The notes: generated by a model not told the origin, from the letters alone. A stretch of DNA of 20,423 nucleotides from JAQVUB01 sp033809415 (GCA_033809415.1 JAPXLT010000053.1:1-20423), one strand, 5' to 3'. Shown: positions 1-7,216, numbered from the stretch's first letter. Numbers and translations are program-made.

Positions 1-77
1 GCACCCCGCACCCCGCACCCCGCACCCCGCACCCCGCACCCCGCACCCCGCACCCCGCACCCTGCCCCCTGCACCCT
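1..77. repeat. 7-bp tandem repeat (GCACCCC)n directly upstream of the nif3-like gene
   Basis: Eight perfect GCACCCC units run from 1 to 56, followed by three degenerate units (GCACCCT, GCCCCCT, GCACCCT) to 77. The array starts at or before the window edge, so its full length is unknown. It ends four bases before the AAGGAG ribosome binding site (81-86) of the next gene, so it lies in that gene's leader or promoter. The minus strand reads GGGGTGC repeatedly, giving regularly spaced G4 runs with 3-nt loops, a classic G-quadruplex pattern. Copy-number variation and an expression effect are inferences. Confidence 0.95.
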
Positions 78-95
78 ACAAAGGAGACTCATAGT

Positions 96-857
96 ATGAT
101 TACACGTCAAGAAATTTGTTTGTATCTGGCTGACCTTTTTGCCGGCTGTCGGCATCGGGATGATTCCAATAACGGATTACAAGTCGAGGGTCAGCAGGAA
201 ATCCGTAAAATTGCCTTTGCGGTGGATGCCTGCCAGGCGGTGTTTGATCAGGCGGTGCAGCGCGAAGCCCAGATGTTGATTGTCCACCATGGCATCAGCT
301 GGGGTGGCGGCATCAAACGCATTACCAGTTGTCATTCCCGGCAATTAAAAACTCTGCTCAGTGCCGATCTTTCCCTGGTTGCCTATCATCTGCCGCTGGA
401 TGCTCACCCGGAAATCGGAAATAATGCCGTCCTGGCCAACCTGTTGGATTTACAGGAGCGCAAACCCTTTTTCGAATATGACGGTGAACCAATCGGCTTC
501 TGCGGCATACTCCCACAGCCAACCAACGACACGACACTGGCCCAGCTCCTCGAACGCGAATTGGGCGGACGCTGCCTAATCCTGCCGGCGGAGAACAATC
601 ACCGCATCACACGGGTCGGCATCGTCTCCGGAGCTGGAGCTAGCGCCATCGAAGACTGTGCCGAACTCGAATTGGATTGCCTAATCACCGGCGAAATGAA
701 ACACCAGTACGTACATGTTGCACGCGAACTGGGCATTACCGTCATTGCCGGAGGGCATTACGCCACCGAGACCACCGGCGTCAAAGCACTCGAACAGCGC
801 ATCGCCAGCACTTTCCAGGTACCATGCGAATTTATCGATTGCCCAACCGGACTCTAA
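96..857 (+). CDS. Nif3-like dinuclear metal centre protein (YbgI/DUF34 family)
   Basis: This 253-residue protein has the length and motif order of the Nif3/YbgI family, often annotated as 'GTP cyclohydrolase I type 2 homolog'. Visible motifs are NGLQVEG near residues 26-32, the metal-binding HHG at 64-66, YHLPLDAH at 97-104 (Asp102 and His104 expected as ligands), GEMKH near 199-203 and GGHYATE at 219-225 (His221 and Glu225 expected as ligands). Family members form ring-shaped hexamers with a two-metal site; their physiological reaction is still poorly defined. The ATG at 96 follows AAGGAG (81-86) at 9-nt spacing, which fixes the start. Only 25 bp separate its stop from the next gene, so the two are probably co-transcribed. 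The promoter must lie within or upstream of the 7-bp array. Confidence 0.93.
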   Translation: MITRQEICLYLADLFAGCRHRDDSNNGLQVEGQQEIRKIAFAVDACQAVFDQAVQREAQMLIVHHGISWGGGIKRITSCHSRQLKTLLSADLSLVAYHLPLDAHPEIGNNAVLANLLDLQERKPFFEYDGEPIGFCGILPQPTNDTTLAQLLERELGGRCLILPAENNHRITRVGIVSGAGASAIEDCAELELDCLITGEMKHQYVHVARELGITVIAGGHYATETTGVKALEQRIASTFQVPCEFIDCPTGL

Positions 858-882
858 CCCCTGCAAACAAGGATTTCCAATC

Positions 883-2040
883 ATGTCATCATTCCGCAAT
901 CTACTTTTCGCACTTCTTTGCCTTTCTTGTGCCGCAACCGCTGCGGCTGACTCTTCAAAAATTGCCGATTTGCAGCGCAAAGGCGCTGATTGGCTATTAA
1001 GCCGACAGGGTAAGGACGGCTCCTGGCTGGGACAATCCGGACAGCCCGCCTTCACTGCATTGGCCTGCATCGGACTTTATGATTGTCCCCAATATCAGAA
1101 TCCTGCTGTCAAAGCAAAAATCGACTTGGCACTGGATTATATAGTGGGCGCTGCAAAATCTGACGGTGGTATCTACGGTTCGTCAACAAAAGCCAAAGCT
1201 GCGCCGGCGGGACGTGGCGGACGTGGCGGCGGTGGTGCCAGTTATGCGGTGTATAACACTTCGATCTGCCTGACGACCCTGGCCAAATTCAACCGGCCGG
1301 GAGACTTGGAAGTTTGCAAGAAGGCGCGTGCCTATCTGCTGGATGCGCAAGCCGATGATGATGTCGGCGGCACCGGATATGGGCAAAAGCGCGGCAGGGC
1401 CGATCTCAGCAATACAGCATGGACCCTCGAGGCGCTTTACGTCACGGAACACCTCGACCGCGAGCCATTCAACACCGATCCGGCACAAGCCGCCAAGGCC
1501 GGTCTTGCTTGGGAAAAGGCGCTGCAATTCGTCAGCATGTGCCAGAATCTCGCCGAAAGCAACCAGAGTGCCTGGGTAAAATCCGCACCGGCAGAAGACC
1601 GCGGGGGATTTATTTACTGTCCGGAAGATGCGCTGAAGGAAAACGAGGGCGGGCAATCGCTGCGTTCCTATGGCAGCATGACCTACGCCGGCCTGAAAAG
1701 CCTCATCTACGCCAAAGTCGATAAGCAGGATTTACGCATCAAGACGGCTTTCGACTGGGTGAAAAAATATTATACCCTCGAGGAAAACCCCGGCACCGGC
1801 CCTGCAGGATATTTCTATTACCTGCACCTCTTCGGGAAAACCCTGACCCTCTTCGGGGAGGACAGCCTTGTGGATGCGACCGGCACATCGCACGACTGGA
1901 AGACCGAATTGATCGGCAAACTCACCGAAACACAACAGGAAGATGGCTCCTGGCTCAATGCCAAAAGCGGACGCTGGATGGAAAGCATCCCCGAGCTGAG
2001 CACAGCCTACTGCCTGATGACCCTGGGACTGCTGAAATAA
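883..2040 (+). CDS. Secreted prenyltransferase/squalene-oxidase-repeat (alpha/alpha-toroid) protein
   Basis: The start is taken at 883 (385 residues) because an AAGGA sits just upstream (869-873) and the product then begins with a Sec signal peptide (charged start, hydrophobic core LLFALLCLSC, cleavage near residue 22). An in-frame longer start at 715 would lie inside the nif3-like gene and is rejected. Repeats typical of terpene-cyclase-like alpha/alpha-barrels are visible: ADWLLSRQGKDGSWLG (35-50), LDYIVGAAKSDGGIYG (84-99) and TQQEDGSWLNA (350-360) followed by STAYCLMTLGLL. A glycine/arginine-rich loop (AGRGGRGGGGAS, 109-120) interrupts the domain. Such proteins are common in PVC bacteria and most have no known reaction; the DxDD cyclase motif is not seen, so a structural or binding role outside the cytoplasm is as likely as catalysis. 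Confidence 0.85.
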   Translation: MSSFRNLLFALLCLSCAATAAADSSKIADLQRKGADWLLSRQGKDGSWLGQSGQPAFTALACIGLYDCPQYQNPAVKAKIDLALDYIVGAAKSDGGIYGSSTKAKAAPAGRGGRGGGGASYAVYNTSICLTTLAKFNRPGDLEVCKKARAYLLDAQADDDVGGTGYGQKRGRADLSNTAWTLEALYVTEHLDREPFNTDPAQAAKAGLAWEKALQFVSMCQNLAESNQSAWVKSAPAEDRGGFIYCPEDALKENEGGQSLRSYGSMTYAGLKSLIYAKVDKQDLRIKTAFDWVKKYYTLEENPGTGPAGYFYYLHLFGKTLTLFGEDSLVDATGTSHDWKTELIGKLTETQQEDGSWLNAKSGRWMESIPELSTAYCLMTLGLLK

Positions 2041-2043
2041 ATA

Positions 2044-2097
2044 TTTTTTTAACCACGAAAGGCACGAACAACCACGAAAATTTTTTAGTAGCACGAA
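2044..2097 (-). repeat. Dispersed AACCACGAA repeat, copy 1 (abuts stop of toroid gene)
   Basis: Starting four bases after the TAA at 2038-2040, a run of seven T is followed by AACCACGAAAGGCACGAAC, then AACCACGAAAATTTT. ACGAA modules recur about every 10 bp. The same bases TAAATATTTTTTAACCACG also follow the metG stop codon at 18576. The copy lacks the TATAGGG end seen in other copies; it ends near TAGTAGCACG. Confidence 0.85.
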
Positions 2098-2135
2098 TAA
2101 CTGTTCCAACAGACCAGACCGAACCACACTACGAC

Positions 2136-2163
2136 TTGACAACCTACCGTGTTAGGTTATATT
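2136..2163 (+). promoter_or_regulatory. Sigma-70-type promoter with internal palindrome, for the DUF4160/DUF2442 pair
   Basis: A perfect -35 TTGACA (2136-2141) is followed after 16 bp by TATATT (2158-2163). The spacer holds an inverted repeat, AACCTA (2141-2146) and TAGGTT (2153-2158), overlapping the last base of the -35 and the first base of the -10. A palindrome in this place is the usual arrangement for an autorepressor operator. The start codon of DUF4160 is 28 bp beyond the -10, with GAGGAG at 2178-2183. Binding by any protein of this locus is inferred. Confidence 0.65.
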
Positions 2164-2191
2164 TTTATCATCTGCGTGAGGAGTTTTCAAG

Positions 2192-2422
2192 ATGCCGATC
2201 TTCGAGGTTGTGCACGGTTGGGCGCTCACGATTTATTTGAATGATCACTTGCCTATTCATTTTCATGCGAAAAAAGCTGGGATGAGTGTTCGGTTTTATC
2301 TGGACGGGACATTTGAGGTAGAGGGGCATGGAAGACTTTCCGGAACCGACCGGAAGCGCCTTTCTGAATATGCACTGGGAAACCAACAAAAAATCAAGGA
2401 GTATTGGGATGCCCTGCATTGA
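2192..2422 (+). CDS. DUF4160 domain protein
   Basis: This 76-residue protein matches the DUF4160 pattern: MP-I-F start, a short beta strand, then the family's HFHA signature (LPIHFHAKKAG, about residues 22-32), a strand containing the variable acidic or hydrophobic residues, and a C-terminal helix ending in a W (KIKEYWDALH). Start choice is supported by GAGGAG (2178-2183) at 8-nt spacing. Its 3' end overlaps the following DUF2442 gene by 14 bp, a sign of translational coupling. DUF4160 genes are often found next to DUF2442 genes; the pair has been considered toxin-antitoxin-like, but no activity is established. The conserved histidines suggest metal or nucleic-acid chemistry, which is speculation. 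Confidence 0.85.
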   Translation: MPIFEVVHGWALTIYLNDHLPIHFHAKKAGMSVRFYLDGTFEVEGHGRLSGTDRKRLSEYALGNQQKIKEYWDALH

Positions 2423-2813
2423 AGCAAAACTGGCGTCGGTCAGCCGTGACTCGATTACGGTAGAACTGAATACCGGCGAAAAATTTATTCTTCCTTTCGA
2501 CCGTTATGGTTATTTTCGCTTCTGCTCGATTGCGGAATTGGAACATGTGACTTGCGACGGCTTCGCACTCGAGTGGCCGGAGGCGATGATTGACCTCGAA
2601 CTCGATCTCCTGCGTCATCCAGAAAAGGAAGGAACACCAACTCCGGTGGACAAGTGGCTGGCATTCCGGGAAAACCTCCGCAAAAAAGCAGCGATCAGGG
2701 AAAACGCTCTTCGTGCAGCACGCACAAAGTCAGCTCGAAAAGCGGCTTCTTCCCGAATCAATGGTAAGAAAGGCGGCAGACCGAAAAAGGAACAGAACCC
2801 CATGCCTGTCTGA
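2409..2813 (+). CDS. DUF2442 domain protein with basic GRPKK tail
   Basis: The start is placed at the ATG at 2409 (134 residues), preceded by AAGGAG (2396-2401) at 7-nt spacing. A longer in-frame start at 2328 lies wholly inside the DUF4160 gene and is rejected. Residues 1-75 form the DUF2442 core: an N-terminal strand pair, a polar 'TGEKFILPFDRYGYFRF' stretch and the closing 'GFALEWPEAMIDLELDLL'. The C-terminal 45 residues are very basic and end in NGKKGGRPKK, resembling an AT-hook or generic DNA-contacting tail. That makes this partner the more likely DNA binder and candidate repressor of the palindromic promoter at 2136-2163. Pairing and overlap with DUF4160 are seen; function is inferred. 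Confidence 0.83.
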   Translation: MPCIEAKLASVSRDSITVELNTGEKFILPFDRYGYFRFCSIAELEHVTCDGFALEWPEAMIDLELDLLRHPEKEGTPTPVDKWLAFRENLRKKAAIRENALRAARTKSARKAASSRINGKKGGRPKKEQNPMPV

Positions 2814-2863
2814 ATTTCGATATGACTTGCCTATGCGCACCAGCTTATCCGCAGATTAAGCCT

Positions 2864-2888
2864 TTGCGTGCCTTTCGTTGTTAAAAAA
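2864..2888 (+). repeat. Dispersed AACCACGAA repeat, copy 2 (short)
   Basis: CGTGCCTTTCGTTGTTAAA followed by more A (2867-2888) is the reverse complement of copy 1 with one mismatch over 22 positions (against 2045-2066). The two copies bracket the DUF4160/DUF2442 cassette as inverted repeats. This copy lies about 20 bp upstream of the alpha/beta hydrolase gene rather than against a stop codon. Confidence 0.8.
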
Positions 2889-2909
2889 TCCTTTAGATAA
2901 GTTCGTTCC

Positions 2910-3716
2910 ATGGAATCGGCTGACCGCAAACGAAGAACTCCGCTCAAACGAGGATTGGAAATGCTTTTGGCTATCGTAATCGGTCTGTTTCTTCTGCTTG
3001 CCGTCCTGATGATGTTTCTGGATGGCATCATCTTTCAGCCTCCCCGCTGGCGGGACATGCCGGAAGAGCCGTTGCTGCTGCAGTCAGGTCAGGAAACCAT
3101 CGCTGTGCTCTACTACCCGGCTGACTCGCCAGTCATCCTTTACAGCCACGGCAATGGGGAAGACCTCAGCACTGTCCGCTACAAATTGCGTGATTTCCAG
3201 CAAAGGGGCTTTGCGGTTATCGGATATGATTACCAGGGCTACGGAGCATCCACCGGAAAACCCTCCGTCAAAGGAACCTACCGTAATATCGAAGCCGTCT
3301 ATCGGTTTCTGACGGAAAGCGAAAAAATCCCTCCTGAAAAAATCATAGTGATGGGATATTCGGTCGGGAGCGGTCCATCCTGCTGGCTGGCCAGCCATTT
3401 TCCAGTTGGCGGCCTGATTCTGGAAGCCCCTTTCGCCTCCATTTTCCAGGTCGTTTTCCCTTTTGCCAACCTACCTGGCGACCGCTTCCCCAACCACAAG
3501 CATATTCGCCAATGCCAAGTGCCCATCCTGATTTTCCATGGCGAAAAAGACAGCGTCATCCCCGTGCGAAACAGCAAAAAACTCTTCGCGACAGCTCCCG
3601 AACCCAAAAAACTGATCCTAATACCAAAAGCCGGACACTTCGACATCGAAGACCATCTCGGAGAACAATACTGGCAGGAAATCCAGGAGTTCAGCAAAAA
3701 TCTGAAACAACAGTGA
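2910..3716 (+). CDS. Membrane-anchored alpha/beta hydrolase (BEM46/ABHD13-like)
   Basis: The 268-residue product has one N-terminal transmembrane helix (about 19-40) preceded by a basic stretch (RKRRTPLKR), then an alpha/beta hydrolase domain. The catalytic triad can be read: nucleophile Ser151 in GYSVG, Asp214 in GEKDSVIP and His243 in GHFD. The HGNGED segment (80-85) fits the oxyanion-hole loop of BEM46/YfhR-like hydrolases. The start is uncertain: ATG at 2910 keeps the positively charged cytoplasmic end but has no clear ribosome binding site, whereas ATG at 2961 has GAGGA at 6-nt spacing and would begin directly with the hydrophobic helix. Substrate is unknown; the family includes esterase- and thioesterase-like members. 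It stands alone between two repeat-bearing intergenic stretches. Confidence 0.85.
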   Translation: MESADRKRRTPLKRGLEMLLAIVIGLFLLLAVLMMFLDGIIFQPPRWRDMPEEPLLLQSGQETIAVLYYPADSPVILYSHGNGEDLSTVRYKLRDFQQRGFAVIGYDYQGYGASTGKPSVKGTYRNIEAVYRFLTESEKIPPEKIIVMGYSVGSGPSCWLASHFPVGGLILEAPFASIFQVVFPFANLPGDRFPNHKHIRQCQVPILIFHGEKDSVIPVRNSKKLFATAPEPKKLILIPKAGHFDIEDHLGEQYWQEIQEFSKNLKQQ

Positions 3717-3830
3717 CATGCCTCTCGCACTGCTATCCCCCGATGTCTATAAACGCAGGCCGGGGGGTTCCCTTCCGACCCGCATTAAGCAACCGGGAAC
3801 GTTTAGGCGTGGGAGGGCAAACATCAATCA

Positions 3831-3935
3831 CAACCGGGACGGTTGCGCTACTTTTTTACCGCGTGCAATCCCATCCTCAAAGCAGCAACCCTATAAAAAA
3901 ATTCGTGCCTGTTCGTGTCTTTTCGTTGTTAAAAA
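3831..3935 (+). repeat. Dispersed repeat, copy 3 with long head (abuts regulator stop)
   Basis: This is a long copy. The head begins CAACCGGGACGGTTGCGCTA, followed by a T-run and GCGTGCAATCCCATCC, then CAAAGCAGCAACCCTATAAA (3879-3898), then TTCGTGCC..TTCGTGTC..TTTCGTTGTTAAAAA. The head is shared, in reverse orientation, with the copy at 18581-18690. The TTAAAAA end touches the TGA stop (3937-3939, minus strand) of the GntR regulator. The remaining convergent stretch 3717-3830 shows GGTTCCC/GGGAAC arms but no gene. Confidence 0.85.
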
Positions 3936-3936
3936 T

Positions 3937-5040
3937 TCAGTTTTTCGAATTCCTTGCTTTGATGCCATTCTGTTTATTGATAACACAAGGAATCAACATG
4001 CGTACCGGTTCCTGTTCCGGTTTCCGCAACCGTTCTGCAAGACGGGCAGCAGCCATAAATCCGATCTTTTTAGCGTCGAAACCGATAATCTCCGTATTCC
4101 ATTCCGGGTTAATGACGTCAAAGTAATCGACGACAATGGAAGGCAGAATACGGACACTGGGAATTTTGCGTATGAACGGGAAGGACACTGCCCCGCAATA
4201 GACAATGCTGTCAGGATTGTACTTGCGAATTTTTTCCTTCAGCGCCTGGACACTTGCGCCCTCATTTTTAAGATCGTCGAACTGCAGAGTATGCAAAAAA
4301 GCCGTTTCAAGCTGATGTTGTTCCGCATAGGTTACAAACGCATACTGAATCATCCGGAGCGAAGTAAAAATTTCACCATGGCATAAAGTCAGCAATGCCG
4401 GGCGTGTCAATCCCCTGTCAAGAATGGTTGATGCAGCCCGACTTCCCCCTTCATAATAATCAGCGCTGATCAAATCTGTTTCCATCAGGTGATGTGCGCC
4501 AATCACACAAACGGGGATATTGCTGTTTCGCAGCTGAGTCTGATAAAACTCCTCGATATTGTCCCCGGACAGTATAATACCGTCAATCTGAGGAAGAATT
4601 GATTCGATATTTTGCCTGAAGGCTTCCCCTACCTGAATCAGCAGATGGAACTTGTTGTCGGCCGCATACCTTCGAATGCCGGAATACAACAGCAAAGGCA
4701 CCGGTAGATTCTGATAATTGGTAAATCCGGAAATGCCTTTTAACCGGATATTTCGCCGGACTTCATTGGGGGGCACATCCTTTGAAGGAAAATACAGAAA
4801 CAGCATGGTTTTTACACCATCTCCCTTTAGCTGTGTCCGCTTCCCTTTTCTGCGTATAATGAGTCCTTTTCCTTCCAGTCGTTTCAGCACCTTGTGAATA
4901 TTGGAACGGCTTGTCGAAAATTCCAGGCACAACTTCTCCTGGGTGGGAAATCCCGACGCCGGAGTGTATACCCCGCTTTCAATTCGCCTCTCTATTTCTT
5001 CCGCAATCATGCGGTATTTTGCTTGCTTCGCCACTGCCAT
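3937..5040 (-). CDS. GntR-type winged-helix regulator with LacI-like sugar-sensing domain
   Basis: The 367-residue protein begins with a GntR winged helix (about 5-72): KYRMIAEEIERRIESGVY, then FPTQEKLCLEFSTSRSNIHKVLKRLEGKGLI, ending in a basic wing (RRKGKRTQLKG). Residues from about 90 onward are a periplasmic-binding-protein/LacI-like sensor, shown by LLLYSGIRRYAADN, IDGIILSGDN, IPVCVIGAHH, SADYYEGGSRAASTILDRG and the closing EIIGFDAKKIGFMAAARLAERL. This GntR-plus-LacI architecture (AraR-like) normally binds a mono- or oligosaccharide. It lies downstream of two glycosidase-like genes on the same strand, making it their likely regulator. No clear ribosome binding site precedes the ATG; the leader is itself a dispersed repeat (5041-5122), which is odd. 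Confidence 0.9.
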   Translation of the reverse strand: MAVAKQAKYRMIAEEIERRIESGVYTPASGFPTQEKLCLEFSTSRSNIHKVLKRLEGKGLIIRRKGKRTQLKGDGVKTMLFLYFPSKDVPPNEVRRNIRLKGISGFTNYQNLPVPLLLYSGIRRYAADNKFHLLIQVGEAFRQNIESILPQIDGIILSGDNIEEFYQTQLRNSNIPVCVIGAHHLMETDLISADYYEGGSRAASTILDRGLTRPALLTLCHGEIFTSLRMIQYAFVTYAEQHQLETAFLHTLQFDDLKNEGASVQALKEKIRKYNPDSIVYCGAVSFPFIRKIPSVRILPSIVVDYFDVINPEWNTEIIGFDAKKIGFMAAARLAERLRKPEQEPVRMLIPCVINKQNGIKARNSKN

Positions 5041-5122
5041 GAAATTTTTTGTACTACTATCTTCAAACTTCTTGTTTTTCAGAAAGATTTTTCAGAAAAG
5101 AAAGCTCCAAGTCATTGGCATA
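5041..5122 (-). repeat. Second dispersed repeat family, copy 1 (leader of regulator gene)
   Basis: Read on the minus strand this is TATGCCAATGACTTGG, AGCTTTC, GAAAAATCTTTC, AAAAACAAGAA, then ATAGTAGTACAAAAAATTTC running straight into the regulator's ATG. The same order of blocks occurs at 16487-16566 on the plus strand upstream of metG, with small indels. It contains no gene; short reading frames through it are repeat-derived. The rest of the 5041-5371 gap holds the 9-bp array and dispersed repeat copy 4. Confidence 0.8.
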
Positions 5123-5163
5123 CAGCCCTTTTAAGGTACCGCCAATTCCTGTCTTTTTTCTCC

Positions 5164-5190
5164 GACCGATCAGACCGATCAGACCGATCT
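5164..5190. repeat. Short 9-bp tandem repeat (GACCGATCA x3)
   Basis: GACCGATCA at 5164-5172 and 5173-5181 is followed by GACCGATCT at 5182-5190. It sits between the two dispersed-repeat families in the gap between the regulator and the glycosidase-like gene. Confidence 0.9.
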
Positions 5191-5220
5191 ACTTGATCCG
5201 TCCGAGAAACCAATAGCCCA

Positions 5221-5365
5221 GATCACAAATTCGCGTGCCATTCCATCCGTCGAAGCAGCAACCACTATAAAAATTTCGTGCCTTTTCGTGTGGTTCGTGG
5301 TTAAAAAATGGGTTGTGGGCGTCAGCCCACGCCAAGTCTTTTCGTGCATTTCGTTGTTCAAAAAG
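5221..5365 (+). repeat. Dispersed repeat, copy 4, with hairpin and extra tail
   Basis: TTCGCGTGCCATTCCATCCG and CGAAGCAGCAACCACTATAA lead into TTTCGTGCC, TTTTCGTGTGG and TTCGTGGTTAAAAAATGGGT (up to 5313). A 6-bp hairpin GTGGGC-GTCA-GCCCAC (5315-5330) follows, then a second, partial tail CTTTTCGTGCATTTCGTTGT (5339-5358). The second tail ends close to the TGA stop (5372-5374, minus strand) of the 614-residue gene, in the same orientation as other stop-adjacent copies. Confidence 0.85.
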
Positions 5366-5371
5366 AATTCA

Positions 5372-7216
5372 TCACTCTCCGTCAATTCGGCGGAACTCTC
5401 CGGGGGCCAGCGTGACCTCTTTGGTATGATCCTGATAAATCACCTTGCATACGGAGGGCAGATCGCAATCGGTATTAAGCAGATAAAGACTTTTTCCGTA
5501 AAGCCCGTAACGGATGTTGTCATGGCAAATCACTTTCAGCGTTTCTGGCTGTTCTCCGATCATCACCGCCCGCAGAAGAACCCGATAAAAATCAAAAAGA
5601 TTTTCATTTCCGGGAAATGCCCATGCGTTCACCAGAAATGTGTGCCCCTTGCCGCAAGCATTTTCAAGCAGCACAGGAATATGTTTTTCGCCGGCCGCTT
5701 CCGGAAAGAAATAGTTTGATGAAAAAGCCCGAACCTTGGCTGTACTCTGAATCAGCTTCCCTGCGGCAAAACCTTTGCCCATGAACTTGGGATCGCAGTC
5801 CTTGCTCCAGTCGGGGAGCACATACCTGCCGCCGGGAATGTTACAAAGCTTGATTCCCTTTACCGATTCCTTTTCTTCACCGTTGACAAAGACACCAAAA
5901 AGATCGCGCCAGTCCCCGTTTTCGAACGGTTCCCACGGCGTGTTTCGTTGTATATTCGTGCAAAGATGCGGCAATGCAGCGATCAGGGTTCCGCCGTTTT
6001 CAACATATGCTTTCAACCTGGCATACAATTCAGCGGTCATGGTATTCCAGCCAAGAAAGATCAGGCAGGAATAACGTTCCAGGGCTTCTTGTGGCGCTTC
6101 GGCAGGAACAATATCGTACATTCCGCAGGCGGGTTGCCCGGAGAAGTCATTGTCGCCGATATTCAGGTTGTCATACCAAGGGCACTTCCGCATCAATGCA
6201 TTGAGAAGATTCCAGGAGCGTTCAGCGTCTCCGCAGCGAAAATCCGGCTGCTGAAATTGTCCCCAGACGCAATTGCTCCACAAGCCGGGATAACCGTCAA
6301 GCTTACCGTACAGGATGCCGATTTTCACATCGGGTCCCTCTTCCGGGCGGTCATCTTTTTCACAGAATTCAGCAAAATTCCGCATGATCTGCCGAAACCT
6401 GGCTGCCAGCGGATCGTCCCGCTGTATGTTTTTGCCAAGTGCGCTGCAACCGAAATGTCCGGACTCTGAATGAATAGTTGTAAGCCCCGCGAGGTAGCAG
6501 TAATAGAGCGAATTTTGCCAGCGTTTCAAATACAGCTCATCCCAGTCTCCGCCACCGTACCAACCGTATGCGACCAAGGCACCAAACTCTTTGCGCCCCA
6601 GAGCCCTTGCCGCACCACGAAGCGCGGCGGTCATCCATTCCGGATTTCCGGGAAACATCTCCAGAAACGGGACATCGATTCCATGGGTCATAGTTTCCCA
6701 AAAAAGCATGCTGCTGTCCGTATTCCAGAAGGGTTCTCCCCCATATTGTTTTTCCTGGGCAATGAAGTTCTGCAGTTGAAACAAAAAATTATCACGTGCT
6801 TCCGGCAGGGAATCAGCAGCCGCAAGCAGGGGATACTCTCCAGAATGCGGTTTGTCCGGTTTGGCGCTGTTGACCAGGTATTCCTCGGGCTGATAGAGCA
6901 TTCCAGTGCTTTCTCCGACCACATATCTTCCCAGATAATATCCTCCGCCGGCTTCAATAACCTGACGGAATTGATCCGAGGTAAGCCGCCCCTGAAAAAG
7001 CTCTTCGACCGAAAGATTCAGGCGGTATCTTTCCCGCCGTGCCAATCCCATGACCAAAAAAGGCAGTTTATGTTCACGACAAAAGGCAGCCAGCCGCAAT
7101 GCCTCGTCAAAATCATCCGACAGCAGCAACCCGAAGGAATTGCCGATCTTCTGATCAAGCGCAAACTGCGCCCGCTCGATACTTGATACACAGGACGGAC
7201 CAAATTTAACTTTCAT
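5372..7216 (-). CDS. Intracellular glycoside-hydrolase-like protein with glutamine-amidotransferase-like domain
   Basis: The 614-residue product has no signal peptide. The first 280 residues look like a degenerate TIM barrel: alternating strands and helices, with acidic candidates in RYVVGES (Glu102), DVPFLEMFPG (Glu186) and TTIHSESGHF (Glu251). Residues about 296-425 (VKIGILYGK ... SCLIFLGWNTMTAELYARL, then KAYVENGGTLIAALPH) resemble the class I glutamine-amidotransferase-like trimerisation domain of GH42-type beta-galactosidases. A beta-rich C-terminus follows (YGLYGKSLYLLNTD). I infer a glycosidase of uncertain family. The start follows AAGGA on the minus strand, and the gene begins only 12 bp after the stop of the secreted glycosidase-like gene, so they form an operon. 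Catalytic residues are not certain; a non-enzymatic homologue is possible. Confidence 0.75.
   Translation of the reverse strand: MKVKFGPSCVSSIERAQFALDQKIGNSFGLLLSDDFDEALRLAAFCREHKLPFLVMGLARRERYRLNLSVEELFQGRLTSDQFRQVIEAGGGYYLGRYVVGESTGMLYQPEEYLVNSAKPDKPHSGEYPLLAAADSLPEARDNFLFQLQNFIAQEKQYGGEPFWNTDSSMLFWETMTHGIDVPFLEMFPGNPEWMTAALRGAARALGRKEFGALVAYGWYGGGDWDELYLKRWQNSLYYCYLAGLTTIHSESGHFGCSALGKNIQRDDPLAARFRQIMRNFAEFCEKDDRPEEGPDVKIGILYGKLDGYPGLWSNCVWGQFQQPDFRCGDAERSWNLLNALMRKCPWYDNLNIGDNDFSGQPACGMYDIVPAEAPQEALERYSCLIFLGWNTMTAELYARLKAYVENGGTLIAALPHLCTNIQRNTPWEPFENGDWRDLFGVFVNGEEKESVKGIKLCNIPGGRYVLPDWSKDCDPKFMGKGFAAGKLIQSTAKVRAFSSNYFFPEAAGEKHIPVLLENACGKGHTFLVNAWAFPGNENLFDFYRVLLRAVMIGEQPETLKVICHDNIRYGLYGKSLYLLNTDCDLPSVCKVIYQDHTKEVTLAPGEFRRIDGE

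Noticed and set aside
715..882. Longer start for the toroid protein
   Set aside because: It lies inside the nif3-like gene in another frame and would mask a clear signal peptide starting at 883.
3512..4386. Plus-strand open frames spanning the hydrolase/regulator junction
   Set aside because: They are shadows running through a gene end, a dispersed repeat and the antisense of the regulator; low-complexity, no family resemblance.
4901..5134. Small plus-strand frames over the regulator's 5' region
   Set aside because: They combine an antisense shadow of the regulator with translated repeat sequence; no ribosome binding site or domain.
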